A DNA stretch of 64,000 nt. It comes from Wigglesworthia glossinidia. GTDB lineage: Bacteria; Pseudomonadota; Gammaproteobacteria; Enterobacterales; Enterobacteriaceae. The translations under genes were made by a program, and so were the position numbers. Below are positions 19,350 through 29,949 of this stretch, piece after piece (the stretch's first letter is position 1; each line of letters opens with the position of its first letter). The notes beneath the pieces were generated by a model, which ran no database searches, was not told the DNA's origin, and was given only the letters and a program-made list of their open reading frames with translations. The DNA is taken from the NCBI GenBank assembly GCA_030827005.1, contig JAVBJL010000007.1:1-64000 (forward strand). The letters are read 5' to 3'.

Positions 19350-20144
19350 ATGAAAAAAATTAACATTAATAATATATATAAATTTAAATTAGAAAATAAA
19401 AAGTTTGCTGCTATTACAGCTTACGATGCAACATTTGCAAATATATTTTTTTCTCAAGGAATTAAAATAATATTAGTAGGAGATTCTCTCGGAATGACTA
19501 TTCAAGGTCATACTTCTACGGTTCCAGTAACAATAAATGACATAGTATATCATACAAAATGTGTAAGACGTGGCGCACCAAACTGTTTCATCATTGCAGA
19601 TCTTCCTTTTATGAGCTATTTTAATACATATGATGCTTTAAAAAATTCTACTAAATTAATGCAATCCGGGGCAAATATGGTTAAACTCGAAGGAGGAATG
19701 GAGGTATTAGATATTGTTAATAAATTAAATATACATTCTATTCCTGTATGCGGTCATATTGGATTAACACCTCAATCGATTAATACATATGGAACATACA
19801 ACATACAAGGCAAAAAACAAGTCGATATAAATAGATTAATAAATGAATCCATTAATTTAGAAAAAGCAGGAGTAAAATTATTAGTTTTAGAATGTATCAT
19901 ACGAAATGTATCTAAAATTATTACCAAAAAAATAAATATTCCAACAATAGGTATCGGATCTGGACCAGATACTGATGGACAAATTTTAGTAATGCACGAT
20001 ATTTTAGGTGTTACTTGCGGGAAAATTCCGTCTTTTGCTAAAAATTTTCTTTTAAATAGTTCTGGGGTGTCTGAAGCGATCAAATTATACATACAAGAAG
20101 TAGAAGATGGAATATTTCCTAATATTAAACACAGTTTTAGTTAA
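19350..20144 (+). CDS. panB: 3-methyl-2-oxobutanoate hydroxymethyltransferase
   Basis: PanB makes ketopantoate from 2-oxoisovalerate and methylene-tetrahydrofolate, the first committed pantothenate step. At 264 residues it equals the E. coli length. The metal-binding LVGDSLGM block (44-51), RRGAPNC, KLEGG and CGHIGLTPQS are all conserved, as is the C-terminal VEDGIFP. panC begins 19 bases after its stop. Ketopantoate reduction (PanE or IlvC) and beta-alanine (PanD) are not encoded in the window. Confidence 0.96.
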   Translation: MKKININNIYKFKLENKKFAAITAYDATFANIFFSQGIKIILVGDSLGMTIQGHTSTVPVTINDIVYHTKCVRRGAPNCFIIADLPFMSYFNTYDALKNSTKLMQSGANMVKLEGGMEVLDIVNKLNIHSIPVCGHIGLTPQSINTYGTYNIQGKKQVDINRLINESINLEKAGVKLLVLECIIRNVSKIITKKINIPTIGIGSGPDTDGQILVMHDILGVTCGKIPSFAKNFLLNSSGVSEAIKLYIQEVEDGIFPNIKHSFS

Positions 20145-20163
20145 ATGTTATCAATTTATAACC

Positions 20164-21033
20164 ATGTTAATTATAAAAAAACCAACAAAACTAGTTAGTA
20201 TTCTAAAAAAACAAAGATTATGTAATCCAGACCTGTATGTATCTTTGATAGCTACAATGGGCAATTTGCATCAGGGACATTTTGAGCTAATAAAATATGG
20301 ACGTTTAAAATCTAACTATTTAATAGTTAGCATCTTTGTAAATCCGATGCAATTTTCTACGTTTGAAGATTTTAATATATATCCAAAAAAATTGAAAGAG
20401 GATATTAAGAGACTTATTGAATATCAGGTAGATATACTATTCGCTCCCACTTCAAAAGCAATGTATCCTAATAATTATAAAAATCATACATATATTAATG
20501 TGCCTAAATATTCATCTATTTTGGAAGGCGAAAAAAGACCCGGACATTTTTTAGGAGTTACAACAATAGTTAGTAAGTTATTTAATTTAATTAGTCCGCA
20601 ATTAGTAGTTTTTGGCGAAAAAGATTTTCAACAATTAATTATAATTCGTCAATTAATTATGCATATGAACTATAATATAAAAATAGTAAGTTTACCAACA
20701 ATAAGAGCATTTGATGGTTTAGCGCTTAGTTCAAGAAATCAATATTTAACTATCAAAGAACGTAAAATAGCCCCTATACTATATAAAATTTTATTACAAC
20801 TATCTAAAAACATTCAAAATAAAAACATAAAAGATATAATCTTACAAAAAAAAATGTTATTGCATGAAGCATCTATAAAATTAAATTCATACGGTTTTAA
20901 AGTTGATTTACTTAAAATTAGAAGTGCAAAAGATCTTATGAAATTAAATAAGCACAATAAAAATATAATTATTTTGTGTAGCGCTTGGCTTGGCAAAACT
21001 CGATTAATTGATAATATAAAGTTTAAATTATAA
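20164..21033 (+). CDS. panC: pantothenate synthetase
   Basis: PanC ligates pantoate and beta-alanine with ATP. The ATG at 20164 gives MLIIKKPTKL, aligning with the E. coli start MLII, and a 289-residue protein (E. coli 283). An upstream in-frame ATG at 20107 would overlap panB and adds unconserved sequence, so I reject it. The nucleotide-binding TMGNLHQGH (31-39), GEKDFQQL and LSSRNQYL motifs are intact. It forms an operon with panB and is followed by a perfect hairpin. Confidence 0.95.
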   Translation: MLIIKKPTKLVSILKKQRLCNPDLYVSLIATMGNLHQGHFELIKYGRLKSNYLIVSIFVNPMQFSTFEDFNIYPKKLKEDIKRLIEYQVDILFAPTSKAMYPNNYKNHTYINVPKYSSILEGEKRPGHFLGVTTIVSKLFNLISPQLVVFGEKDFQQLIIIRQLIMHMNYNIKIVSLPTIRAFDGLALSSRNQYLTIKERKIAPILYKILLQLSKNIQNKNIKDIILQKKMLLHEASIKLNSYGFKVDLLKIRSAKDLMKLNKHNKNIIILCSAWLGKTRLIDNIKFKL

Positions 21034-21088
21034 CATTTTTTAAATATACATATTTTTAAATAAATAATATATAAAATAGACAAAGCAA

Positions 21089-21111
21089 GTAAAATATTTG
21101 AAATATTTTAC
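21089..21111 (+). terminator. perfect hairpin downstream of panC
   Basis: GTAAAATATT and AATATTTTAC are perfect 10-base arms around a 3-base loop, starting 56 bases after the panC stop. There is no clean U tract after it, so it may be a weak terminator or a transcript-end protection stem rather than a standard terminator. Confidence 0.4.
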
Positions 21112-21189
21112 ATATTAAAACTCAATAAAAATAAATTTTTGTTATAATTAAGCGATAAATAATTTTTACTTAGAATCCTAAATTTATAA

Positions 21190-21660
21190 TGAAAAAAAAA
21201 ACTTTTTAAGTATACAGTATTGTTGTACATCTAAACAATACACACCTTCTAAAAAAAAATTCAATCATGGATACTAAACACGTATCAAATATGTAAAATA
21301 GAAATTTATGCAATTAATTTACGTTTAGTAGACAAGTGTGAAATTCAATTTTTAAATAAAAAATTTTTAAAAAAAAATTATCCGACCAATATATTATCTT
21401 TTTCATATGATAAAAATCATAACAATAATATACTATTTTTAGGTGATCTAGTAATTTGTAATAAAATTTTACAAGAAGAAGCTTTGCAACAAAATAAGGC
21501 GCTGGATGCACATTGGGCACATATCATTATTCACGGAATTTTACATTTATTAGGATACGATCATGAAATTAATAAAAAAAGTAAAAATATTATGGAATCA
21601 CTAGAAATAAAAATATTGAATTTTTTTAAATATGATAATCCTTATATAAAAATGAAATAA
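21190..21660 (+). CDS. ybeY: endoribonuclease YbeY (rRNA maturation), frame broken twice
   Basis: YbeY is a metal-dependent RNase needed for 16S rRNA 3'-end maturation. The catalytic zinc motif is intact: HGILHLLGYDH in the last third, with the preceding GDLVICNKIL and AHWAHIIIHG blocks. From the ATG at 21190 the frame fails at A10 (21193-21202) and the next frame fails at A9 (21251-21259). Adding one A at the first and removing one at the second gives 156 residues (E. coli 155) with recognisable sequence throughout (NFLSIQYCC, IQSWILNTYQ). It precedes lnt; corC, which lies between them in E. coli, is missing. No strong ribosome-binding site is visible. Confidence 0.8.
21193..21202 (+). other. 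A10 run breaking the ybeY frame (first site)
   Basis: Ten A directly follow the start codon. Read as found, translation stops after six codons. Eleven (or eight) A open the frame that continues NFLSIQYCC. Confidence 0.75.
21251..21259 (+). other. A9 run breaking the ybeY frame (second site)
   Basis: Nine A separate the frame reading YCCTSKQSHLL from the frame reading IQSWILNTYQ. Eight or eleven A would join them. Confidence 0.75.
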
Positions 21661-21738
21661 TTTTAACTAAGATGAATTTATAATATTATAATGCTAATCG
21701 AAATTATTGCTTTCTTTTTAAATTAATAGTATTTATAT

Positions 21739-23229
21739 ATGAAATATCATACATTAATAATATTTATTTTTGGAATTATTAATGTAATTTCTTTTTCCCC
21801 ATATAATATTTGGCCCGCAAATATTTTATCTATATTTGGGTTATTGATCATTATTAATAAACATAAAAATTGGAAAAAAATTTTATTTTTAGGATTTATA
21901 TGGGGGTTAGGAAATTTTTTTGGCGAGATAAACTGGATATATTTTAGTATTCATGAATTCTTTAAGTTATCTCTAATAATTAGTATTTTTTTAGTTTTTA
22001 TTTTATCTGTTTATTTGGCATTATATCCTGCAATTTTTGCTGTAATATTACAATATTTTTGTTCATATATAAATTTTACACGATTTTTAATTGGAGCACC
22101 TTCAATATGGACTTTTACAGAGTTTTTAAGAAGTAAAATTTTTAGCGGTTTTCCATGGTTAGAATTAGGATATAGTCAAATTGATGGTCCATTAAAAGGG
22201 GTTGCGCCAATATTTGGTGTATCTGGAATATCATATATTATTCTAATAATTAGCGGATTATTTGCATTTTCTTGGACAAAAAAAATTTTTTTTCCAAGCA
22301 TTTTAGGCATTACTATATTAATTTGTCTATATCCTCTAAGTTTTATAAAATGGTACACTTTTGATTTAAAGTATATTAAAGTAGCATTAATTCAGGGAAA
22401 TGTGCCACAATATTTATCTTTCGATAACAATCAAATTAACTTAATTCTGGAAAAATATATTCAAATTACAAACCCATTTCTTGAAAAATCTCAAATTATC
22501 ATTTGGCCAGAATCAGCAATTCCTTGTTACGATAAATCATGCGACAATTTTTTATTTAAATTAGATCGTAAATTAAAATCAAAACATTCTACTTTAATTA
22601 CAGGGATAACAAATGGATATGAATTAGGATATCATAATAGTATTATTGTATTAGGATATAATCAATCATATCATTATAATTTACTGCATCAATATAATAA
22701 ATATTATTTAGTACCATTTGGTGAAACATTACCTGTAAAAAATTTTTTTCAACCTATTTTAAATAAATTTGGAATTTTTATTTTTAGTTTAAAAAAAGGA
22801 AAATATTTACAACCTCAATTAAAAATTTTAGATTTAAATATCACGCCATCTATTTGTTATGAAATAATCTTTGGTGAAAGATTACGAAATAATATACAAT
22901 CAAATACAAATCTTTTACTTACTATATCTAATGATATATGGTTTGGGGATACAATTGGTCCTTGGCAACACTTTCAAATGGCACGTATGAGAGCATTAGA
23001 GACAGGGAAAACGCTGCTAAGAAGTAGTAATAATGGAATTACTGCCATAATAAATCCGGATGGTACAATAAAGTCAAAACTTCCACAATTTACATGCGAT
23101 GTTTTATTTGAAACCGTATCTTCAAGTCACGGTAATACTCCCTATGTAACGTTTGGTTGTATCCCACTTTGGGGGGTCGTAATTATATTTTTTTTATTTA
23201 CTATGAACAATAAGTTTAAATTTATATAA
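21739..23229 (+). CDS. lnt: apolipoprotein N-acyltransferase
   Basis: Lnt adds the third acyl chain to lipoproteins at the inner membrane. It is 496 residues (E. coli 512): about six membrane helices in the first 200 residues, a periplasmic nitrilase domain, and a final helix. The catalytic triad is visible: Glu in IIWPESAIP (near 255), Lys in NKYYLVPFGE (near 320) and Cys in CYEIIFGE (near 373). Its substrates here would include DolP. It ends 24 bases from the convergent gyrA. Confidence 0.95.
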   Translation: MKYHTLIIFIFGIINVISFSPYNIWPANILSIFGLLIIINKHKNWKKILFLGFIWGLGNFFGEINWIYFSIHEFFKLSLIISIFLVFILSVYLALYPAIFAVILQYFCSYINFTRFLIGAPSIWTFTEFLRSKIFSGFPWLELGYSQIDGPLKGVAPIFGVSGISYIILIISGLFAFSWTKKIFFPSILGITILICLYPLSFIKWYTFDLKYIKVALIQGNVPQYLSFDNNQINLILEKYIQITNPFLEKSQIIIWPESAIPCYDKSCDNFLFKLDRKLKSKHSTLITGITNGYELGYHNSIIVLGYNQSYHYNLLHQYNKYYLVPFGETLPVKNFFQPILNKFGIFIFSLKKGKYLQPQLKILDLNITPSICYEIIFGERLRNNIQSNTNLLLTISNDIWFGDTIGPWQHFQMARMRALETGKTLLRSSNNGITAIINPDGTIKSKLPQFTCDVLFETVSSSHGNTPYVTFGCIPLWGVVIIFFLFTMNNKFKFI

Positions 23230-23253
23230 TTTTTCGTATAATAAAATATACAA

Positions 23254-25809
23254 CTATTTTATATTTGAAAAATCATTAATATGTTCAACTACTCTTTGTA
23301 ATCCAACTACATTGTTTTTTTTTGAAATACGTATTAATCTTACTCCATGGGTATTTCTTCCAACAATATTTACTTCAGATACTCTAATCCGAACTAAAGT
23401 TCCAGAATCTGTAATAATCATAATTTGATCATAGTTATTTACCTGAACTGCACCTACTACTTTTCCGTTACGCTTACTTACTTTAATAGAAATTACTCCT
23501 TGAATAGCGCGTGATTTTTTCGGATATTCCGATTGCTCGGTCCGTTTACCATATCCGTATTGTGTCACTGTTAATATCGGACTATTACCTTGTGGAATAA
23601 TTAATGAAACCACGCGATCTCCTGGAGCTAAATTAATTCCTTTGACTCCACTAGCAGTACGACCCATCTTTCTTACTTGATCTTCAGAAAATCTTACAAC
23701 TTTTCCATATTCAGAAAACAACATTACTTCCTGACTTCCATCAGTTAAATCTACACCAATAAGTTTATCTCCCGCATTTAAATTTACTGCAATTATTCCA
23801 GAATTTCTTGGTCGACTAAATTCGTTTAAGGATGTTTTTTTTACTATTCCGCTTGCAGTTGCCATAAAAACATATTTTTCTTTTTCGTGTTTATGAACTG
23901 GTAAAATGGCTGTAATATATTCTTTAGATTCTAATGGTAATAAATTAATTATCGGTTTACCGCTAGACCCTCGACTTGTTTCGGGTAATTGAAAAATTTT
24001 CATCCAATATACTCTTCCGCGACTAGAAAATAATAAGATGCTATCGTGTGTGTTTGCCACTAAAAATCGTTCAATAAAATCTTTTTCTTTTATGCTAGTA
24101 GCAGATTTTCCTTTTCCTCCACGATGTTGTGCTTCGTAGTCTTTTAATGGCTGATATTTTACGTATCCTTGATGTGATAAAGTTACAATAACGTCTTTTT
24201 TATTAATTAAATCTTCAATATTAATGTTTATAGGTTCTTGAATAATTCTAGTACGTCTTGGGTCGCTATATTCTGTCTTTAAAGAAACTAATTCTTTGCG
24301 AATTTCATTTATTAAGTTACTAGGATATTTTAAAATTTTCTTTAAATCCTGAGATGTGTTGATTAAATTTTTATATTCTTTAATTAATTTTTTTTGTTCT
24401 AATTTCACAAGCTTATTTAAACGTAAGTCAAGAATTGCTTTTGCTTGTTTTTTTGTCATTAAATATTGATTTTTTTCTAAAAAAGTATCATTTAAATTTT
24501 TATTTTTTTTAAATTTTGAAATTAATTGATTTTTATTCAAAATTTCATAAAACTTAGTAAGATTCCAAATATAAGAAATTAAATTATTTTGTGCTTCTTC
24601 TGGAGAGGTCGAATTTTTTATTAGATTAATTATTGTATCAATGTTTAATAACGCAATAAAAAATGCTTCTAATATATGTATTCTATTATTGATTTTTTTT
24701 AATTCAAAATTAGTACGACGAGTAATAATAATACGACGATGTTCTAAAAAAGAAGATAAAATATTTTTTAGAGATAAAATTTTTGGTTGTCCATGATGCA
24801 ATGCAACCATATTAATACCAAAAGATACTTGCAATGGAGTTAAAGAATACAAATTATTTAAAACTATTTCTCCGACTGTATCTCGTTTCACTTCTATAAC
24901 GATACGCATTCCTTCTCGATCTGATTCATCTCTTAAAGCACTAATGCCTTCGATACGTTTTTCTTTTACTAGATCGGCTATTTTTTCAATTAATCGTACT
25001 TTATTTACTTGATATGGTATTTCATGAACAATGATTGATTCTTTACCGGTTTTATTATCTGCTATTACTTGAGCGCAAGCACGAATATAAATTTTACCAC
25101 GTCCGGTTTTATATGCATTACGAATTCCTTCTGTTCCATAAATAATACCAGAAGTTGGAAAATCTGGTCCAGGTAAATACTTCATAAGTTCTGAAGTGCT
25201 AATATTGTTATTATCTAAATAAGCTAAGCATGTATTAATTACTTCTGTTATATTATGTGGTGGTATATTTGTTGCCATACCAACAGCAATACCTGAAGAT
25301 CCATTTAATAATAAATTAGGTATTTTTGTCGGCATAATTTCTGGAACAAATTCTGTATTATCATAATTTGCAATATAATTAACTGTATCCTTGTCTAAAT
25401 CCATTAAGATTTCATGAGCAATTTTAGATAATTTGATTTCTGTATATCGCATTGCTGCAGCGGCATCTCCATCAATTGAACCAAAATTACCCTGACCGTC
25501 AATCAATGTGTATCTTAATGAAAATTTTTGAGCCATTCTTACAATAGAATCGTATACCGCAGTATCCCCGTGGGGGTGATATTTACCGATAACATTTCCG
25601 ACAATACGTGCTGATTTTTTGTATGGCTTATGCCATTCGTTACCGCAATTTTGCATTGCAAATAAAATTCTTCGATGTACTGGTTTTAAACCATCGCGTA
25701 CATCGGGAAGAGCGCGTCCAATAATAACGGACATTGCATAATCTAAATATGAATTTTTTAATTCATCTTCAATATTAATTTGCAGTATTTTTTTACTATT
25801 ATCGTTCAT
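23254..25809 (-). CDS. gyrA: DNA gyrase subunit A
   Basis: GyrA cuts and rejoins DNA in the A2B2 gyrase that adds negative supercoils. With the ATG at 25809 the chain is 851 residues (E. coli 875), and the catalytic tyrosine in MRYTEIKL falls at Tyr122, as in E. coli. A TTG five codons upstream (25824) could also open the frame but shifts this numbering. The winged-helix [12 protein letters not shown] holds Thr83 where E. coli has Ser83; Asp87 is kept. The beta-pinwheel C-terminal domain is present with the GyrA-box-like QHRGGKG. The acidic tail is short. Confidence 0.96.
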   Translation of the reverse strand: MNDNSKKILQINIEDELKNSYLDYAMSVIIGRALPDVRDGLKPVHRRILFAMQNCGNEWHKPYKKSARIVGNVIGKYHPHGDTAVYDSIVRMAQKFSLRYTLIDGQGNFGSIDGDAAAAMRYTEIKLSKIAHEILMDLDKDTVNYIANYDNTEFVPEIMPTKIPNLLLNGSSGIAVGMATNIPPHNITEVINTCLAYLDNNNISTSELMKYLPGPDFPTSGIIYGTEGIRNAYKTGRGKIYIRACAQVIADNKTGKESIIVHEIPYQVNKVRLIEKIADLVKEKRIEGISALRDESDREGMRIVIEVKRDTVGEIVLNNLYSLTPLQVSFGINMVALHHGQPKILSLKNILSSFLEHRRIIITRRTNFELKKINNRIHILEAFFIALLNIDTIINLIKNSTSPEEAQNNLISYIWNLTKFYEILNKNQLISKFKKNKNLNDTFLEKNQYLMTKKQAKAILDLRLNKLVKLEQKKLIKEYKNLINTSQDLKKILKYPSNLINEIRKELVSLKTEYSDPRRTRIIQEPININIEDLINKKDVIVTLSHQGYVKYQPLKDYEAQHRGGKGKSATSIKEKDFIERFLVANTHDSILLFSSRGRVYWMKIFQLPETSRGSSGKPIINLLPLESKEYITAILPVHKHEKEKYVFMATASGIVKKTSLNEFSRPRNSGIIAVNLNAGDKLIGVDLTDGSQEVMLFSEYGKVVRFSEDQVRKMGRTASGVKGINLAPGDRVVSLIIPQGNSPILTVTQYGYGKRTEQSEYPKKSRAIQGVISIKVSKRNGKVVGAVQVNNYDQIMIITDSGTLVRIRVSEVNIVGRNTHGVRLIRISKKNNVVGLQRVVEHINDFSNIK

Positions 25810-25951
25810 ATCAATCTCTATCAATCATTCGGTGAAATTCATTAAAATAATTGTATACAATTTTTATTATAACATTTTTTTTATTTGAAAAAGTATCATA
25901 TAATTAATATTATTAAATAATATTTCTTAAATCTGCTAAAAATATATAATT

Positions 25952-26656
25952 ATGCTAAAGAAGAAAATAAGATTTTTAAAAAATATTCAATTTGATGATA
26001 TGGCATCTAAATGGTGGGACATAAATGGAGTTTCAAAATTTTTACACCTAATGAATCCAATTAGAACAAAATATATTATAGACACCTGTCAAGGCATTTT
26101 TAAAAAAAAAATATTAGATGTTGGCTGTGGTGCTGGAATTTTATCTGAAAGCTTGTATTATGCAGGAGGAATAGTCACTGGATTAGATATTAGTAGTAAT
26201 ATGATATATGAAGCTAAAATGCATGCAAAAATTAAAAATATAAATATTAAATATATTAATGAAGATATATTACAGCATTGTATAAAAAATTCGGAATACT
26301 ACGATATAGTCGTTTGCATGGAAGTATTGGAACATATTGAACGTCCTATAGAAATTGTTAATTTATGTTCTAAACTTATCAAGCCCGGAGGAAATCTATT
26401 TTTTTCAACTATTAATCGTACTTTAAAATCTTTTTTTACTGTAATTTTTTTAGCTGAATACTTATTAAGATGTATACCTATTAAAACACATAATTTTTCT
26501 CAACTAATTACTCCGTCTGAATTATTATCTTGGATAGATTGTACTAGCTTAAATATAAAAAATATTATTGGTATAAAGTATAATCCGTTTATAAAAAAAT
26601 TTTATTTATCTTCTGATATAAGCACAAATTATATAGTACATGCGTGCTTATCTTGA
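25952..26656 (+). CDS. ubiG: ubiquinone O-methyltransferase UbiG
   Basis: UbiG performs both O-methylations in ubiquinone synthesis. It is 234 residues (E. coli 240). The N-terminal FDDMASKWWD and the SAM motif KILDVGCGAGILSE are diagnostic, with the later CMEVLEHIERP and KPGGNLFFSTINR blocks. It is divergent from gyrA, as in E. coli, and convergent with asd. Ubiquinone is the electron acceptor for PutA and SdhCDAB in this window. Confidence 0.95.
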   Translation: MLKKKIRFLKNIQFDDMASKWWDINGVSKFLHLMNPIRTKYIIDTCQGIFKKKILDVGCGAGILSESLYYAGGIVTGLDISSNMIYEAKMHAKIKNINIKYINEDILQHCIKNSEYYDIVVCMEVLEHIERPIEIVNLCSKLIKPGGNLFFSTINRTLKSFFTVIFLAEYLLRCIPIKTHNFSQLITPSELLSWIDCTSLNIKNIIGIKYNPFIKKFYLSSDISTNYIVHACLS

Positions 26657-26675
26657 TATACATACATAAAATATT

Positions 26676-27773
26676 TTATATAGCTAATCGATGTAAAATA
26701 CATCTTAAAGGTTCAGCGGCACCCCATAATAATTGATCTCCTACAGTAAAAACAGAAAGATACCGATTTCCTATACTTAATTTTTTTATACGTCCAATTG
26801 CAATATACAAAGAACCGGATACACTTATAGGAGTCAAAAAATTTTTGATTTTTTCTATATCATCAGGTATTATTTTTACCCAATTATTATGAGTGGATAA
26901 AATTTTTTTGATTTCTAAAATAGAAACATTATTTTTTAATTTTATAGTAAATGCTTGGCTATGAGATCTTAATGCACCTACTCTTACACATATCCCGTCA
27001 ATAGGAATTAAACGGTTTAAATTAAGAATTTTACGCGATTCTTCCTGGTATTTTTTTTCTTCACAGCTTTGCTGATTGGTAAATTTTTTCCCAATCCAAG
27101 GTATGATGTTATAAGCTAAAATTGAATTTTTAAAAATATTTTTATCTTTTATTAGCGCATGTATTTGTTTTTCTATTTTTAGAATATCAAATGCTGGATT
27201 ATTTAAAGTAGAGTTGAGCATTCCATTTATTCTATTAATTTGCAATAAAAGTTTGCGAGTATACTCTGATCCAGCTCCAGTAACAGCTTGATATGTGGAT
27301 ACAGAAATCCATTCAATTAAGTTTTCTTTAAATAAGCCTCCAAGTGCAATTAACATTAAACTAACAGAACAATTACCGCCTATAAAATCTTTACATCCTT
27401 GGGATATTTTTTTTTTTATTATATTATTATTAATTGGTTCTAAAACAATGCATGAATTTTTATGCATACGTAATGTGGATGCAGCGTCAATCCAATATCC
27501 TTGCCAATTTAAATTACGTAATTGATCATGCATGATTTTGGTATAATTATTTCCTTGACAGCTGACAATAATATCTAATTCAATTAATATTTCTATGTTA
27601 AATGAATAATAAATAAAATGTAGTTGATTTCCAATGATAAATTTTTTTTTTCCGTACTGAGTTGATGAAAAAAATATTGGATGGATGTACTTAAAATCAT
27701 TTTCTTCTTGCATGCGTTGCATTAAAACTGATCCTACTAAACCTCTCCATCCTATAAAACCAACATATTTCAT
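26676..27773 (-). CDS. asd: aspartate-semialdehyde dehydrogenase
   Basis: Asd reduces aspartyl phosphate to aspartate semialdehyde, feeding lysine, threonine, methionine and diaminopimelate synthesis. It is 365 residues (E. coli 367). The NADP-binding start FIGWRGLVGSVL and the catalytic Cys135 (GGNCSVSL) have E. coli numbering. GALRSHSQA and the substrate-binding segments follow. It is divergent from the marC-family gene, which also adjoins asd in E. coli. Diaminopimelate for peptidoglycan is a likely reason for its retention. Confidence 0.96.
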   Translation of the reverse strand: MKYVGFIGWRGLVGSVLMQRMQEENDFKYIHPIFFSSTQYGKKKFIIGNQLHFIYYSFNIEILIELDIIVSCQGNNYTKIMHDQLRNLNWQGYWIDAASTLRMHKNSCIVLEPINNNIIKKKISQGCKDFIGGNCSVSLMLIALGGLFKENLIEWISVSTYQAVTGAGSEYTRKLLLQINRINGMLNSTLNNPAFDILKIEKQIHALIKDKNIFKNSILAYNIIPWIGKKFTNQQSCEEKKYQEESRKILNLNRLIPIDGICVRVGALRSHSQAFTIKLKNNVSILEIKKILSTHNNWVKIIPDDIEKIKNFLTPISVSGSLYIAIGRIKKLSIGNRYLSVFTVGDQLLWGAAEPLRCILHRLAI

Positions 27774-27883
27774 TATTTAATATCTCATTTGTATCATAAA
27801 ATTATTTAGTAGTTTACTTTTAGTGAATTATATTAAAGTATATAAAATTTTTTAAATAACCCATTTAAATAACTAGGAAAAAT

Positions 27884-28489
27884 ATGCATCAATTATTATC
27901 AAATATTATTTGGTTATTTTTTATAATAGACCCCTTTGGGAATTTGCCAATAATTATATCTATGTTACATAAGTATGACACCGATAAACAACGTTTAATT
28001 ATATTAAGAGAAATGTTTATTGCATTAATTTTTATGACAATATTTTTGTTTTTTGGGGAAAATATACTATCTCTATTTAATTTAAAAATAGAAATTATTT
28101 CTATTTCAGGAGGTATTATTTTATTTTTAATGGCAATCAAAATGATTTTTCAAGAAAACCAAAATATTAAAAATATAAAGTCACAACATCATGATCAGGT
28201 ACCATTTATAATTCCTATAGCTATTCCTCTTTTAGCTGGACCTGGAATGTTTTCAACATTAGTATTTTTATCTCAAAGAAATAAAGTTGATATTTTATAC
28301 ATTTTTTATTCTCTAATCATTTCTTGGAGCTTATCCTTAATAGTTCTTTTATGTTTTATCACTATTTTTAAGTTATTTAATAATAAGGGTGTAAACGAGT
28401 TAGAACGTTTTATGGGTTTAATATTAATTATGTTATCTATTCAAATTTTTTTAGATGGTATAAAAAATTATTTTAATTTAACAATATAA
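27884..28489 (+). CDS. yhgN: MarC-family membrane protein YhgN
   Basis: This 201-residue protein has about six membrane helices and the MarC signature near the start (FFIIDPFGNLPI) plus PIAIPLLAGPG in the second half. In E. coli yhgN lies beside asd, as here, so orthology is likely. The function of the family is not established; older links to multiple-antibiotic resistance were not upheld. It is convergent with lysS, with only 14 bases between the two stops. Confidence 0.85.
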   Translation: MHQLLSNIIWLFFIIDPFGNLPIIISMLHKYDTDKQRLIILREMFIALIFMTIFLFFGENILSLFNLKIEIISISGGIILFLMAIKMIFQENQNIKNIKSQHHDQVPFIIPIAIPLLAGPGMFSTLVFLSQRNKVDILYIFYSLIISWSLSLIVLLCFITIFKLFNNKGVNELERFMGLILIMLSIQIFLDGIKNYFNLTI

Positions 28490-28503
28490 TTGTATAAACT
28501 GAT

Positions 28504-29949
28504 TTATATATTAATTTTTTTAGATTTACGTAATGTAGGAAAAAATATTACATCTCTAATATTAGCACTATCTGTTAGTATCATAATTAATCGATCTATT
28601 CCGATACCGCACCCGGATGTAGGAGGAAGCCCGTAATCTAAAGCTAATAAATAATTTGCATCATATTGCATAAATAAAGTTTCGCCTAATTTTTTATTTT
28701 TTTCTTGTTTTAAAAATCGTTTTTTTTGTTCTTTTGGATCGTTAAGCTCAGAGAATCCATTGCAAATTTCGTTACCACTGATAAATAATTCAAATCTTTC
28801 TGTTAAAAATGGATCATTTTCTTTAGATTTAGCTAGTGGAGATACTTCTTTAGGATAATCAACAACAAATGTTGGCTGAATTAAATAGCTTTGTACTATT
28901 TCTGAAAAAATTTTTTCTTGTAATTTTCCAATACCCCATGAATTTTTTATATCAATATTAAAATTTTTAGCAATGTTTTTTATTTTTTTTAGATCATTTA
29001 AATCTGTATTGCTTATATTAGAACAATATTTACAAATAGCATTTTGCATACTAATTTTGTGAAATGGTGGTTTAAAATTTAACAGAAAATTTTTATATTT
29101 AATTGTATATTTATTAAAAAATTTTTTTACAATCGTGCTTAATAGAGCTTCTACCATATGCATAAGATCTTTGTAATCAAAATAAGCAACATAAAATTCC
29201 ATCATAGTAAATTCTGGATTATGATTAGTAGAGATACCTTCATTTCTAAAATTACGATTAATTTCAAATATTTTTTCAAAGCCTCCAATAATGAGTTGTT
29301 TCAAGTATAGCTCAGGTGCAATTCTTAAATATAAATGCATATTTAATGCGTTATGATGGGTAACAAATGGCTTTGCTAAACCTCCTCCAGGAATTTCATG
29401 CATCATTGGTGTTTCAACTTCTATGAAGTTTAGATTTATCATATAATTTCTAATAAAATTTATAATTTTTGAGCGCAAATTAAATGTTTTTCGAGACTTA
29501 TTATTCATAATAAGATCTAAATATCTTTGTCTATAACATATTTCTTGATTTGATAATCCCTGAAATTTACTTGGTAATGGCTTAACAGCTTTTGTTAATA
29601 ATAAAATGGCTGTGCATCTTATAGAGAGTTCCTGAGTATTTGTTTTGAACAATATACCATTAGTTCCTATGATATCTCCATAATCTAAATTTTTTAAAAT
29701 TTCTGAATATTGATTATTTAAAATATTTTTTTCTGCAAAATACAGCTGTATTTTAGAATATATGTTTTGAATAACTAAAAACGAAGCTTTCCCCATAATA
29801 CGTTTAAATATTAAACGTCCAGCAATATTTACTATTATATTTTGTTTTTCTAGTTCTTGTTTAGAAAAATTTAAATAGCGCTTATTTACGTCTTGTATAC
29901 TAATGTTTTGTTTAAAATTATTAGGAAATTCTATTTTGATTTTTTTCAT
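28504..29949 (-). CDS. lysS: lysyl-tRNA synthetase (class II)
   Basis: LysS charges tRNA-Lys. It is 481 residues (E. coli 505): an OB-fold anticodon domain (about 1-145), then the class II core with motif 2 (FRNEGISTNHNPEFTMMEFY) and motif 3 (GCGIGIDRLIM) near the C-terminus. It lies 90 bases after prfB in the conserved order recJ-prfB-lysS. The paralog EpmA is also in this window. Nothing appears to be missing from the catalytic core. Confidence 0.96.
   Translation of the reverse strand: MKKIKIEFPNNFKQNISIQDVNKRYLNFSKQELEKQNIIVNIAGRLIFKRIMGKASFLVIQNIYSKIQLYFAEKNILNNQYSEILKNLDYGDIIGTNGILFKTNTQELSIRCTAILLLTKAVKPLPSKFQGLSNQEICYRQRYLDLIMNNKSRKTFNLRSKIINFIRNYMINLNFIEVETPMMHEIPGGGLAKPFVTHHNALNMHLYLRIAPELYLKQLIIGGFEKIFEINRNFRNEGISTNHNPEFTMMEFYVAYFDYKDLMHMVEALLSTIVKKFFNKYTIKYKNFLLNFKPPFHKISMQNAICKYCSNISNTDLNDLKKIKNIAKNFNIDIKNSWGIGKLQEKIFSEIVQSYLIQPTFVVDYPKEVSPLAKSKENDPFLTERFELFISGNEICNGFSELNDPKEQKKRFLKQEKNKKLGETLFMQYDANYLLALDYGLPPTSGCGIGIDRLIMILTDSANIRDVIFFPTLRKSKKINI

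Noticed and set aside
20107..20163. Upstream start of panC
   Set aside because: It overlaps the end of panB and adds residues with no family match. MLII at 20164 aligns with E. coli.
21314..21520. Minus-strand open frame opposite ybeY
   Set aside because: It has no recognisable family. The plus strand carries the clear YbeY zinc motif.
25810..25824. TTG start of gyrA five codons upstream
   Set aside because: Starting at the ATG at 25809 places Tyr122, residue 83 and Asp87 at E. coli numbers.
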